From NCBI GenBank assembly GCA_938092065.1, contig CALKND010000007.1:62001-126000 (forward strand): 64,000 bases of DNA, read 5' to 3'. Shown piece after piece: positions 9,549-18,208 of this stretch. The DNA comes from an uncultured Rhodospirillales bacterium (GTDB lineage Bacteria; Pseudomonadota; Alphaproteobacteria; Rhodospirillales; JABHCV01). The notes beneath the pieces were generated by a model, which saw only the letters and a program-made list of their open reading frames with translations, ran no database searches and was not told the origin of the DNA. Position numbers and translations under genes: made by a program. Within the stretch, counting starts at the first letter, position 1. Each line of letters opens with the position of its first letter.

Positions 9549-10445
9549 ATGCCAAGAACACCAGATATCGAGAGAAAAACATCTATCTCGTATAAAACAG
9601 AAGAAAAAACGGTTTTGCGCGGTTATGATTTAAGTGAATTGGCTGAAGAGGGCTATTCCTTCACCGACGCCATGTTTGTAATGTTCCAAAATAGGATTCC
9701 TACTCAAGAAGAGGAAAAGATGCTTAGGTACGAAATGGGTGTTTTCTTAGAACATTCGATGTCACCATCGGCAGCAGGCGCCATCGGAGTAAGCGTCGGT
9801 CGGCCAAACCTGACTAGTGCTATTGCTGCTTCTATTTCTACCTTCGGCGGCGTACATGGCCCGGGTGCTGCACATGGCTACATGATGAAGAAGTACCTAA
9901 GACGAGCTCATGAAGAAGGTAAAACTGTTGAGGAAATCGCAAAGGTACTCGTTGATGATTACATGGACAATGGAACACCTGTTATGGGTATGGGCCAGCC
10001 CCAACACACTGACAGCGATCCACGCGCAGAACCAATACACCTGAAGCAGGAAGAATTAGGCCTTAAAGGTGTCTACCTGCGGCTCCAGCGAGCATTGGAG
10101 AAGTACTTTCACGCTCGAAGGAAGGCCGAGGGTCGACGTTATGTAGGCGTCAACGTGGTTGGAGCAGGCAATACAGCTCTATGTGATATTGGATTTGCTC
10201 CCAATGCGGCTTGGTGTATCGGAAGCGTCTGCCGTGGCTTCAGTTGTGCCGCCCATGCTCTATACAATATGAAACGAGGCCGTGCTTGGGCAGCATCCAA
10301 AGGTGAGCCTATGGTTCAAATGCTTGACCTTAGCATGATTAAGTACGTTGGCCCTGAAGACCGCAAAGTACCCAAACAGTCAGAGCGTCAAAAATACGCG
10401 AAAGATCAAAAGAAAGAAGGAGAATATAAGAAATGGGTGATCTAA
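9549..10445 (+). CDS. Citrate synthase/citryl-CoA lyase-fold protein, first of an overlapping pair
   Basis: 298 residues in the citrate-synthase superfamily. The family opening is clear at residues 24-58 (RGYDLSELAEEGYSFTDAMFVMFQNRIPTQEEE), and the body ends in a Lys-rich tail. By eye, the first catalytic His of citrate synthase is kept (GGVHGPGA, His103). The second position, normally GH(R/P)...DPRA, reads GQPQHTDSDPRA (Gln150 in place of His), and the catalytic Asp in the NVD motif reads NVV (Val204). It is therefore unlikely to be a normal citrate synthase. A strong AAGGAG site precedes the start, and the gene overlaps the next one by 13 bases, implying translational coupling and a heteromeric complex. 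Reaction unknown; condensation or cleavage of a CoA thioester is the obvious guess. Confidence 0.8.
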   Translation: MPRTPDIERKTSISYKTEEKTVLRGYDLSELAEEGYSFTDAMFVMFQNRIPTQEEEKMLRYEMGVFLEHSMSPSAAGAIGVSVGRPNLTSAIAASISTFGGVHGPGAAHGYMMKKYLRRAHEEGKTVEEIAKVLVDDYMDNGTPVMGMGQPQHTDSDPRAEPIHLKQEELGLKGVYLRLQRALEKYFHARRKAEGRRYVGVNVVGAGNTALCDIGFAPNAAWCIGSVCRGFSCAAHALYNMKRGRAWAASKGEPMVQMLDLSMIKYVGPEDRKVPKQSERQKYAKDQKKEGEYKKWVI

Positions 10446-11488
10446 AACCAAAAGACAAAAAGGGTATTGGTAACCTGGACGATCCCGGCCTACCGTTCAA
10501 TTACAGCGAACGTGAATATGGCACCGTCGAAATTGACGAAACCCGTGCCCGTTTCCAGTGGGTTTCAGAAGTTGCCTACAAGAACGTCCATCGAATTGTT
10601 TCGCGCGGTTACGACACAACCGAGCTTATGGAAGAAGGCTACGGCATGACCGACGTACTGTTTGTAGACTTTCAGGCTCGAATTCCATCTGTCGAAGAAG
10701 ACCAAATGCTAAATTATGTGATGATTATGGCGCTTGAAGACGGGCTTTCCGCTCCTGCTGCAATGTCACGTTTGGTTGCACAGAGCAAGACTTTCCTAAC
10801 CCAGGCCTGTGGGGCATCGATCCATGCATTTGGTCACGCCTACGGAGCCTACTCAGCATTTGGCAACCGGCTATTGGATGAACTCAAAACCGGAAATGAG
10901 AACGGTCAGGATATGAATGCTATCGCACAGGACATAGTCGATAATAATCTTGACGACGAATCCCTAGGCGTTTCCAACCTGATGTTAAAAGACCCTGCCG
11001 CTAAACGGATGATAGCCCGGGCTGAGAAGCTTGGAGTTGCAGGAGAATATATTACCCTTATGAAGCTAATCGTGGAAAAAGCTCAAGCCGCGTCAGACGA
11101 ACCCGTCGATATTGACATGTTAGGTGCTATGGGTTCAGTCATGATGGACCTAGGTTTCACAGCAGAAGCTACCTGGGCCATCCTTGCGGTTACTCGCTCG
11201 TTTGCAGCTGGTGCCCATTTCATTGAGGAAATTGAAAGGAGTGAGTACCGTAAACTTGGACAAGTTTTAACACCAAAGGAAATGTATGACGGCGAGGCCG
11301 ACCGTCCAGTACCACCACTTGCAGAGCGCGAGGCAAATTCCAAGCCTGCTTTGAGTACGAACCTAGACGAATGGGCCAAGGCTGAAGAAGAGCTAAAAAG
11401 TGTTTGGGGAAGCGGTGCTTCCATCCACGAGGAAATTGAGGACCCAAGCAAGAAAACCGGCATCAAGTCTGTCGGTAAAAAAATATGA
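10433..11488 (+). CDS. Citrate synthase/citryl-CoA lyase-fold protein, second of an overlapping pair
   Basis: 351 residues, paralogous to the gene it overlaps. The family opening is at about residues 58-90 (RGYDTTELMEEGYGMTDVLFVDFQARIPSVEED), preceded by a 50-residue extension and followed by a charged C-terminal tail of about 80 residues. By eye, the His of the GPxHGG motif is replaced (FGHAYGAYSAF, Tyr138), and the GH...DPRA motif is lost (LGVSNLMLKDPAA). The Asp of the NVD motif is kept (VDIDMLGAMGSVMMDLGF, Asp228). This is the mirror image of the first protein's losses, which suggests the two work together or that both are non-catalytic. It precedes the acylating aldehyde dehydrogenase by 59 bases. 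Confidence 0.78.
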   Translation: MGDLKPKDKKGIGNLDDPGLPFNYSEREYGTVEIDETRARFQWVSEVAYKNVHRIVSRGYDTTELMEEGYGMTDVLFVDFQARIPSVEEDQMLNYVMIMALEDGLSAPAAMSRLVAQSKTFLTQACGASIHAFGHAYGAYSAFGNRLLDELKTGNENGQDMNAIAQDIVDNNLDDESLGVSNLMLKDPAAKRMIARAEKLGVAGEYITLMKLIVEKAQAASDEPVDIDMLGAMGSVMMDLGFTAEATWAILAVTRSFAAGAHFIEEIERSEYRKLGQVLTPKEMYDGEADRPVPPLAEREANSKPALSTNLDEWAKAEEELKSVWGSGASIHEEIEDPSKKTGIKSVGKKI

Positions 11489-11547
11489 GATAGATAGATA
11501 AGCCATCCAACCAAAACAGGAAGGCAGTGAACTAAAAGGATAAATAA

Positions 11548-12936
11548 ATGTCTGACAATATTCAAGATATGTACAAAAAAGCACGCAAAGCTTTCAGAGA
11601 GATCGAATTCGAAACGCAGGAGAGAGTCGATGAAATCTGCGCCGCTGTAGGCTGGGAACTTCAAAAAGAGGATACAGCAAAAGAACTTGCTCATTTAGCA
11701 GTTAGCGAGTCAGGCATTGGTGTCTACGAAGATAAAGTGCACAAAGTGCAAAATAAAACCCGCGGCATGATGCGCGACATGATTGGGCAAAAGACCTGCG
11801 GGTTAGTCCGCCAGGACAAGGAAAAAGGCTTACGAATCTATGCTAAACCTATGGGTGTCATTGCCAACGTAGTCCCGTGTACAAATCCAGACTCAACAGT
11901 GTGTTGCATAGGTGTAAGTCTGCTCAAAACCCGTAATGCGATGATCTGTTCTCCTCATCCCCGGACAGCTAAAGCAACCTTCGCAACTGTAGAACACATT
12001 CGGAAAGGACTGCGTAAAGTTGGGGCTCCGGAAGATCTTGCTCAATGTCTTACAAAAGCATCTCATGAAGGCACTCGCGAACTTATGGCAAACTGTGATT
12101 TTGCTGTAGCTACAGGTGGCGCGGCCCTAGTTCGCGTTGTCTATGAGGCTGGAAAACCAGCACACACAGTTGGCGCAGGCAACGTCATCTCTATTATTGA
12201 TTCTTCTGTAGATCCTAAGGAAACCGCTGCAAAGATCGTTAAATCTAAATGTGCTAATAACTCAGCCTCCTGCTCTTCAGAGAATGCTGTAGCCATTGAG
12301 GAGTCCTTTTTTGACGATATGATCTCTGCATTTCAAAGTGAGGGAGGCTACCTATGCTCAACTGAGGAGCGTGAAAAACTGCGTACATACTACTGGCCTG
12401 ACGGCGAGAGTCTCAACCGTGATGTTGTTGCTAAACCTGCAAGCTACATTGCTGAACAAGCGGGCATTGAGATACCCGAGGGCACTCGCTTCATTATGGT
12501 TATGGGTACAAAGGCAGGTCCCGAGGACCGATTTTCAGGTGAAAAAATATCACCTGTCTTGACCGTTTGGAAGTGGACTGAGTTCAGTGAAATGGTTGAG
12601 CGCATGGGTGAAATGCTTCGTTTTTCAGGCGAAGGCCATTCTGCCTCCATTCACTCTACCAGCGATGAACGACTGGTGGAGCTAGCAACAAAGGCGAATG
12701 TTGGCCGGGTGAATTGTCGCATGCCACACGCAGCCGCCAATTCAGGAAGCTGGTTCAATGGGAATCCTACCACTGATACATTAGGAAGCGGTAGCTGGGC
12801 CGGCAATATGACAAGTGATAACATTAACTTTGAACATTTTCTAAACTACACATGGCTATCAGAACCCATACCTGAGTACATTCCGACAGACGAGGAACTG
12901 TTCGGTGACTATCTCAGTAAATATGGCCGAGATTAA
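11548..12936 (+). CDS. CoA-acylating aldehyde dehydrogenase, sulfoacetaldehyde dehydrogenase (SauS)-like
   Basis: 462-residue NAD(P)-dependent aldehyde dehydrogenase of the CoA-acylating class, interconverting an aldehyde and its acyl-CoA. The catalytic Cys is in the C-x-S-E-N motif of acylating enzymes (ASCSSENAV, Cys242), as in EutE/AdhE/SauS, and the nucleotide-binding region includes VANVVPCTNPDSTV and TGGAALVRVVYEAGKPAHTVGAGN. The closest characterised type I recall is sulfoacetaldehyde dehydrogenase (acylating), but no sulfoacetate-CoA ligase or Xsc is nearby, so the substrate is open. An AAAAGGA site lies before the start. It is in an operon with the two citrate-synthase-like genes, which suggests its acyl-CoA product or substrate is shared with them. 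Confidence 0.88.
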   Translation: MSDNIQDMYKKARKAFREIEFETQERVDEICAAVGWELQKEDTAKELAHLAVSESGIGVYEDKVHKVQNKTRGMMRDMIGQKTCGLVRQDKEKGLRIYAKPMGVIANVVPCTNPDSTVCCIGVSLLKTRNAMICSPHPRTAKATFATVEHIRKGLRKVGAPEDLAQCLTKASHEGTRELMANCDFAVATGGAALVRVVYEAGKPAHTVGAGNVISIIDSSVDPKETAAKIVKSKCANNSASCSSENAVAIEESFFDDMISAFQSEGGYLCSTEEREKLRTYYWPDGESLNRDVVAKPASYIAEQAGIEIPEGTRFIMVMGTKAGPEDRFSGEKISPVLTVWKWTEFSEMVERMGEMLRFSGEGHSASIHSTSDERLVELATKANVGRVNCRMPHAAANSGSWFNGNPTTDTLGSGSWAGNMTSDNINFEHFLNYTWLSEPIPEYIPTDEELFGDYLSKYGRD

Positions 12937-13002
12937 GAACAGTCAGAATTGAGAGAGGCCCTGCCTTGTAGGGGGTAACTCAAAAATCTGAGACACAAGA
13001 AT

Positions 13003-13821
13003 ATGATCAAAGCCATTATTTTTGATTTTGGGCAAACACTGGTTGATAGCTCAGAGGGTTTCCGACAAGCAGAAATGGAATCCCAAGTTGCTATCTTCCA
13101 AGATCTGTTGATCACTGACCACGATTCTTTCAAGAATAGTTACCGACGCATTCGGAAAGCATTTCACCAAGAGAGCAACCTGTCGCGAGTTAACATTTGG
13201 AAGGCTGTCTACCGAGAATTTTCTCGTGAAGCCTCTCTTGTTGAATTACTTAAATGGGAGCTTGCATATTGGCAGACAGTTGAACGACACACAAAAGTTT
13301 TCCCTGAGGTTATGGATATCCTCAAAATCCTATCGGGTCGTTACGAACATCTGGCTCTGATCACCAATACCCAGGGACAAACGAATACACATGCCCACCG
13401 ATTTAAAAGTTATCCTGATTTGGCTGCCCTTTTTTCGGTCATGGTTGTGGCCGGGGAAGATGGCGTCCCACCAAAGCCCGATACACGTTCATTTTATGTT
13501 TGTCTCGAGCAACTGGGCGTCGCACCAGACGAAGCTGTTTATATAGGAGATGACTGGCAAAACGATATCATTGGCTCCCGAGACGCTGGCTTGTTTCCAA
13601 TATGGCTGAAACATCAAAGCGTCAATCGGAACTACCCGGAGGTCAAAGAAGACATTTCTGTCATCTATAACTTAACCGAACTACCCCCTTTCTTGGAAAA
13701 ATTGCAAAAGAAATTCCAAGAATGTGACGTAAATTTAAACCTTCCGCCAAAGACCGAAGATGTTAAATTTGAAGAAGACTCAAGGCCTGTATATACAATA
13801 TCAAATGACATTCTGCTATAA
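13003..13821 (+). CDS. HAD-superfamily hydrolase with atypical motif I
   Basis: 272 residues with a Rossmann-type HAD core and helical cap. Motif I reads FDFGQTL with Asp8 as nucleophile, but the +2 residue, usually Asp (phosphatases), is Gly10. Motif II is ALITNTQG, motif III is the Lys in PPKPDT, and motif IV is YIGDDWQND. Lack of the +2 Asp argues against a standard phosphomonoesterase and fits a non-phosphatase HAD, a noncatalytic member, or a phosphatase with another acid. A C-terminal tail of about 45 residues after the core is unusual. It starts 66 bases after the aldehyde dehydrogenase on the same strand and is probably in that operon. Confidence 0.82.
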   Translation: MIKAIIFDFGQTLVDSSEGFRQAEMESQVAIFQDLLITDHDSFKNSYRRIRKAFHQESNLSRVNIWKAVYREFSREASLVELLKWELAYWQTVERHTKVFPEVMDILKILSGRYEHLALITNTQGQTNTHAHRFKSYPDLAALFSVMVVAGEDGVPPKPDTRSFYVCLEQLGVAPDEAVYIGDDWQNDIIGSRDAGLFPIWLKHQSVNRNYPEVKEDISVIYNLTELPPFLEKLQKKFQECDVNLNLPPKTEDVKFEEDSRPVYTISNDILL

Positions 13822-13838
13822 TCTACTGATATTTCAAA

Positions 13839-14177
13839 TTAATCCTCAATATAAACAGTTCTTTCAGGATATAATTGGCGCAGTAACTCAGCGGCGATGT
13901 TCTTGTCACAAGTTCCAAACTCTTCACTGTTCCCGTAGATAAAGATGGGGCCATCCTTATCGAATCGTACCCATGCTCCACCAACTTCATGAACTTGAAC
14001 TGACTTAATACCATACTTATTAATCTCTGCTTCAGTGGCGTGCAAAATTTCAGAATGCCAGATATCACCTGAACGCAAAATAATGGTATCTTTGATCCCG
14101 TCACCACCAACGGATACCAACAAAATCTTTCCTTTATAGCCGTCAGAAATTATTACGGAAGGGATGCAGTCATTCAT
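13839..14177 (-). CDS. Janus/Ocnus family protein (PHPT1-like phosphohistidine phosphatase fold)
   Basis: 112 residues. By eye it follows human phosphohistidine phosphatase PHPT1 over nearly its whole length. GKILLVSV matches the first strand with Lys17 at the place of Lys21; HSEILHATEAEINKYG matches the region after catalytic His53 without a gap (His41); and FIYGNSEEFG...LLRQLYPERTV matches the phosphate-binding loop and final helix, with Ser84 at the place of Ser94. All three key positions are thus conserved. Such proteins are mainly known from animals, with scattered bacterial members. Start at 14177 has AGGA ten bases upstream. It converges with the HAD gene (stops 17 bases apart). Substrate in this bacterium is unknown. 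Confidence 0.72.
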   Translation of the reverse strand: MNDCIPSVIISDGYKGKILLVSVGGDGIKDTIILRSGDIWHSEILHATEAEINKYGIKSVQVHEVGGAWVRFDKDGPIFIYGNSEEFGTCDKNIAAELLRQLYPERTVYIED

Positions 14178-14599
14178 CGTTTTGAGTCCTATTCTAAATT
14201 ATCCATATTATTTAATACACTCATTCAAGAGTATTAGCCTGCTAAGTAAGGACGTGATCTGCCACAATTTATTAGTTTATTAATACGTAATTAGATAAGA
14301 TTTGCAAAAATAACCTGTTCCAATAAAAACGAATAATCTTGACTACAAAAGAATAAAGATGGCTAAAATTCATTGCAAAAACTGTAATGAATTTATCAGA
14401 CAAGCACTTTGGCTGAACTTTCTTTTATGGTGCAACATGCAGTTTTTTTACACAAGAATTTGTCTATCTAAAATTCCTTGAATCGAACTCTAATCAACTC
14501 AAAAATATACAAATTATTAACAAAATTTACGAAAAATACTGATGTGGTGGAATGTAACAAAAATAAAGATTTTGCTTTAGTAGATCTCGGAGACATGCT
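14178..14599. other. Intergenic region between two divergent genes
   Basis: AT-rich spacer that should hold the promoters of the Janus/Ocnus gene (minus) and the GST gene (plus). I see no gene, RNA or clear operator. Confidence 0.4.
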
Positions 14600-15271
14600 T
14601 TGAAAATCAAGCTTATTTACTTGAATATACCTTTTTGGAGAGCCGAAATTGGAAGAATTGCCCTTTACATAGGAAACATAGACTTTGAAGACGTTCGAAT
14701 TAGTCGTGATGAATTTCTTCGATCAAGAAAAACAGGTGAACTCGATGATGGAACAGTCATTCCCTTTCGCCAGATACCTTGCCTGAATATAGATGGAAAA
14801 AGCATCAACCAAACTGGAGGCATTTCAAGATTCTGTGGAAAAATAAGTGGTCTTTATCCTATCGAAAATGCTGTAGATGCAGCTTTGATCGATCAAATTA
14901 TAGATATGGCGACTGATATAACTGTTTTACTTGGCCCATCCTTAAAAGAAAAAAATGAAGAAACAAAAAAAATAATGCGCGAGAAATTAGCTCGAGGAGC
15001 CCTTGTTAGAAAAATTAGCTACCTAGAGGAATTGTTGGAGGAGGGAAAAAGAGACTGGTTCGTGAACCAAAAAATTAGCATCGCAGATTTAGCTATTTGG
15101 CGGCTAATAGGCTGGCTAACGTCTGGAATGATCGATTATCTCCCCTCAGATTTAGTAGCGCCATTCCCTAACCTAAAAAGGATTTTCTTAAACGTCGAGA
15201 GACATCCAAAGGTAATAGAGTGGATAAAAATGACTTACCCTGAAGATTATATTTTTAGTGACATTGACTAA
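14600..15271 (+). CDS. Glutathione S-transferase family protein (sigma-like)
   Basis: 223 residues. The N-terminal thioredoxin-like domain (about 1-82) contains LIYLNIPFWRAEIGRIAL and the cis-Pro glutathione-binding segment QIPCLNIDGKSINQTGGISRF, with Gln-Thr at the place of the usual Glu/Gln-Ser. The helical C-terminal domain includes the ISIADLAIW N-capping box. Sigma-type enzymes place a catalytic Tyr near residue 8, and Tyr7 is available here. Start is a TTG with GGAG eight bases upstream; the only nearby ATG is out of frame and ends at once. No operon partner. Confidence 0.82.
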   Translation: MKIKLIYLNIPFWRAEIGRIALYIGNIDFEDVRISRDEFLRSRKTGELDDGTVIPFRQIPCLNIDGKSINQTGGISRFCGKISGLYPIENAVDAALIDQIIDMATDITVLLGPSLKEKNEETKKIMREKLARGALVRKISYLEELLEEGKRDWFVNQKISIADLAIWRLIGWLTSGMIDYLPSDLVAPFPNLKRIFLNVERHPKVIEWIKMTYPEDYIFSDID

Positions 15272-15618
15272 CTAAAACGATGTAAATTGCTCTCTATTAG
15301 TTGGACGTAATTTCTTTTAATAAGAATATTTAATCCTCTTTAAAATATTTAATTACTAACTAAGTCGTTTTGTAATATCAGTGATAATAAACAATTAGGC
15401 TGAATTTATCAAAAGTGTGATTGTTACTCTTTGTGATACAAGTTGGATGTAAAACATCAAGAGTATTTATTGAAAGCCCAAAGGGAATCAAGGATAAGTA
15501 AAAACGCATGGATATTGCACTGACAGTAAGGTCTCAAACAATTAATGGCCGTTGTTCGATACTTAGACTTTGCAGCAAATTTATCTTGTAGCTTATTGAA
15601 ATTTTACCTAAAAAAAAA
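15272..15618. other. Intergenic region, no feature seen
   Basis: AT-rich spacer between convergent genes. A 27-codon frame from the ATG at 15508 has no ribosome site and looks incidental. Confidence 0.35.
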
Positions 15619-15909
15619 CTATCCCGTTTTTTCATAAGTATTATTTTCCAGTTCCAGTGCAACAACCTGATCTTGCTCATTAGTCAATATTTCAGTGAAC
15701 TTCTGCTCGATAGGCTTAAAAAAAGCATTATCCAATAACGCGGACACGGAAGTAAGGTGGACACCATCTTCACCTATTTTTTTTATTCTAGCGTGTGGTG
15801 GCAAGTGAGGGTTATTAATAATCCCTACAACTTCCCAAATTAAATTAGTTTTGCCCAACTCGACAAACTGATCACCTAACTGTAATTGCCTATTGTTTTT
15901 TTTGAACAT
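15619..15909 (-). CDS. Conserved small hypothetical protein (96 aa)
   Basis: A soluble 96-residue protein of a type I associate with alphaproteobacteria but cannot name. The core reads LQLGDQFVELGKTNLIWEVVGIINNPHLPPHARIKKIGEDGVHLTSVSALLDNAFF: a small beta-barrel-like domain with 'GDxFVxxG...W' and 'HARI...TVSxxALLD' signatures, ending in an acidic tail. Start chosen at the ATG at 15909, since the upstream in-frame stretch to 15969 is hydrophobic and unlike the core. No operon partner and no functional clue from context. Confidence 0.6.
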   Translation of the reverse strand: MFKKNNRQLQLGDQFVELGKTNLIWEVVGIINNPHLPPHARIKKIGEDGVHLTSVSALLDNAFFKPIEQKFTEILTNEQDQVVALELENNTYEKTG

Positions 15910-16304
15910 GAAGAATCCCCAATCAAAGATGAAACTTAACGATAGGTGATAATAGTTAAGGAAAGCCAAATAGAACTTTCTTTTAAAACAACACCGGAAT
16001 TGTTTAAAACTATCTCCAATTAGGATGACAATATTGCGGAGTGTAAATTAAATTATAGCTGCCAAGACGTATTTAATCTAAGATTTTTCGTATACAAAGC
16101 CTAACATAAAGCCCCTCACTCTATCGCAAGATAACGGTTAAGTTAAATTTTGATAAATGAGCCAGGCAAAACTTCATACAAGTCATGTCATCCCATAAAC
16201 TGTTGAACTAAATCTCTTATTGTTTTGTGCAACACGTTTTGTTAATCCAACTATTCCTTTTAGGCCAATAAAGACTAATACAGTTACCATTAGGAGTTAC
16301 TAAG
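15910..16304. other. Intergenic region between divergent genes
   Basis: Carries the promoters of the small hypothetical gene (minus) and the DMT transporter (plus), with the TAGGAG ribosome site of the latter at 16291-16296. Nothing else is visible. Confidence 0.35.
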
Positions 16305-17234
16305 TTGTCAAGAAGTCAGGCTAACATTTTACTCCTTCTAGCTGCAATTATCTGGGGGTCAACTTTTGTTATCCAGAAACTGGTTTTTATTGGGGATAGT
16401 CAGCTAGGGCTATTCACTTTCACTGCCTTACGATTTGGCCTCGGTGCCTTGGTGGTTCTGCCCTTTGCCTGGCATGAGAGTGTAAGGGCCTATGAGCCCT
16501 TAAATAGTCAAACTCTAATTGTGTTTGCTTGCATTGGAGCTGTACTTTTTGGAGCCCTCGTCTTGCAGCAAATTGGCATTAACTTGACATCGGTGACTAA
16601 TGCAGGATTTTTAACTGGGCTATACGTTATAATTGTCCCGGGGCTTGCATTGGTTTTGTTCCGCAAGCAGCCTCATTGGTCTGCATGGCCTGCATCAGGT
16701 GGCTGCTTGGGTGGGGTTTATCTCTTAAACGGCGGTAGCTTAAGCGAAATATCTACGGGCGACTTATGGGTCATCTTCAGCTCTTTCTTCTGGGGCCTAC
16801 ATGTGGTTTTAGTTGGAGTGTTTGCAGCGAGCAGTGGACGCCCACTAACTTTGGCCTGTATTCAGTTCAGTGCTGGTGCTCTGCTTGGAATCGTCTTTAC
16901 AATTACTTTTGAAAATCCAACTCTGTTGGTAATTGTGGGGTTTTGGCCCGAGATCCTGTATGCAGGGGCAGTCGCTGTTGGTATTGCCTTCACCCTGCAG
17001 GTGGTTGGCCAGCGCTACACACACCCCGCCGACGCGGCACTTATCCTTGTTCTGGAGATGCCTTTTGCTGCCCTTGCAGCAGCTATAATTTTAGAGGAAC
17101 GTCTTAGCACTATGGGACTTATCGGCTGTTGTGTCATATTGACTTCAGTGCTTTGTGCCGAAATACTTCCACTATTACGGAATGCTATTCAGTCACACCG
17201 CATTAAAACCGTTTTCGAGAAGAAAAACCTTTGA
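16305..17234 (+). CDS. DMT-superfamily transporter (EamA domains)
   Basis: 309-residue inner-membrane protein with ten predicted helices as two EamA repeats. The first starts at ILLLLAAIIWGSTFVIQKLVF, the second at GDLWVIFSSFFWGLHVVLVGVFA; the end reads LILVLEMPFAALAAAIILEERLSTMGLIGCCVILTSVL, typical of RhaT/YdcZ-type exporters. Substrates of this family are metabolites or amino acids; none can be assigned here. The start is a TTG eight bases after TAGGAG. It overlaps the phosphopantetheinyl transferase gene by four bases (TTGA), so both are translated from one message. Confidence 0.9.
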   Translation: MSRSQANILLLLAAIIWGSTFVIQKLVFIGDSQLGLFTFTALRFGLGALVVLPFAWHESVRAYEPLNSQTLIVFACIGAVLFGALVLQQIGINLTSVTNAGFLTGLYVIIVPGLALVLFRKQPHWSAWPASGGCLGGVYLLNGGSLSEISTGDLWVIFSSFFWGLHVVLVGVFAASSGRPLTLACIQFSAGALLGIVFTITFENPTLLVIVGFWPEILYAGAVAVGIAFTLQVVGQRYTHPADAALILVLEMPFAALAAAIILEERLSTMGLIGCCVILTSVLCAEILPLLRNAIQSHRIKTVFEKKNL

Positions 17235-17965
17235 GCACTCTTGAACCTGATGAGGTCCACGTTTGGACCCTAGCCGTCACTAAAAGTGACCAGAAGCATA
17301 TTAAACGACTAGCCCACGTCTTATGCCCTGATGAAATAGACCGTCTTAAACAAATTACTCACAAACAAAGCAAACGAGAATACCAAGCTGCTCACATTTT
17401 GTGTCGTATGATGCTGTCAAACTTTTCGGATTTAGCACCCGCCGATTGGCTTTTCACAAAAGGTGAATACGGCAGACCTGAAATCAACGAGGAGTTAAAT
17501 CACCAATCTTTACGTTTTAACATATCCCATACCAATGGTCTTGTTGCTTGCGCATTGTCAACAAAGCATGACATTGGCATTGATGTGGAGTGGCGATCTC
17601 GTTCCAACATGATCGACACAATTGCCAAGAGGAATTTCTCAAATTCGGAATTAAGTTATTTCAAGAACAGCCCGCCCACAGAACAACGCATGGTTTTTTT
17701 TTCATTTTGGACCCTGAAGGAGTCTTATATCAAAGCTATTGGTAAAGGATTGCATGAACAACTAGATAGTTTTGCCTTTGATCTTGATACCCTGAAAATT
17801 TCCTTTTTGCGTAAAAATGACATTCGCAACAAAAATTGCTGGAGTTTTAACTTGTTTACACCATCACAAGAGCACCTATGTGCCCTATGTGTCGCCCACC
17901 CTAACAGTGCTCCAAAAGGTATAAACTACCGTCACATTTTCTGGCACGATCTGTTTACACAATAA
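17231..17965 (+). CDS. 4'-phosphopantetheinyl transferase superfamily protein (Sfp-type)
   Basis: Transfers 4'-phosphopantetheine from CoA to a Ser on carrier proteins. The 244-residue length and the motifs are Sfp-type rather than AcpS-type: LRFNISHTNGLVACAL (about 96-112), the Mg-binding DIGIDVEWRSR (about 117-127), and FFSFWTLKESYIKAIGKGL (about 157-175) with the WxxKE(S/A) signature. No polyketide or peptide synthase gene is in the window, so the target carrier protein is unknown. TTG start inside the upstream stop codon (TTGA overlap). Confidence 0.92.
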   Translation: MSTLEPDEVHVWTLAVTKSDQKHIKRLAHVLCPDEIDRLKQITHKQSKREYQAAHILCRMMLSNFSDLAPADWLFTKGEYGRPEINEELNHQSLRFNISHTNGLVACALSTKHDIGIDVEWRSRSNMIDTIAKRNFSNSELSYFKNSPPTEQRMVFFSFWTLKESYIKAIGKGLHEQLDSFAFDLDTLKISFLRKNDIRNKNCWSFNLFTPSQEHLCALCVAHPNSAPKGINYRHIFWHDLFTQ

Positions 17966-18208
17966 AAAAATTAGTGATGTTGTGACTCAATCCGTACTAG
18001 GGGGAAAATGCCGAAAACTACTATAAGTCCCTTCTGTTTTACAAATTTTTCCAAATATATCAGCTACATAATTGTAAAATAAACACACAGCGCCTATGTG
18101 CCAAAAAGTAAATTGGTGCCTTGATATAAGAGTAAAATTTGTGATCTTCATGGATGGTGTATTGATACTTTCTTTGATTACTGTGCTGTATCTGCTATTA
18201 GCTTTTAT

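Noticed and set aside
14459-14490. Possible tRNA T-arm (reverse of GTTCGATTC)
   Set aside because: No acceptor or anticodon stem around it; the flanks are plain AT-rich spacer.
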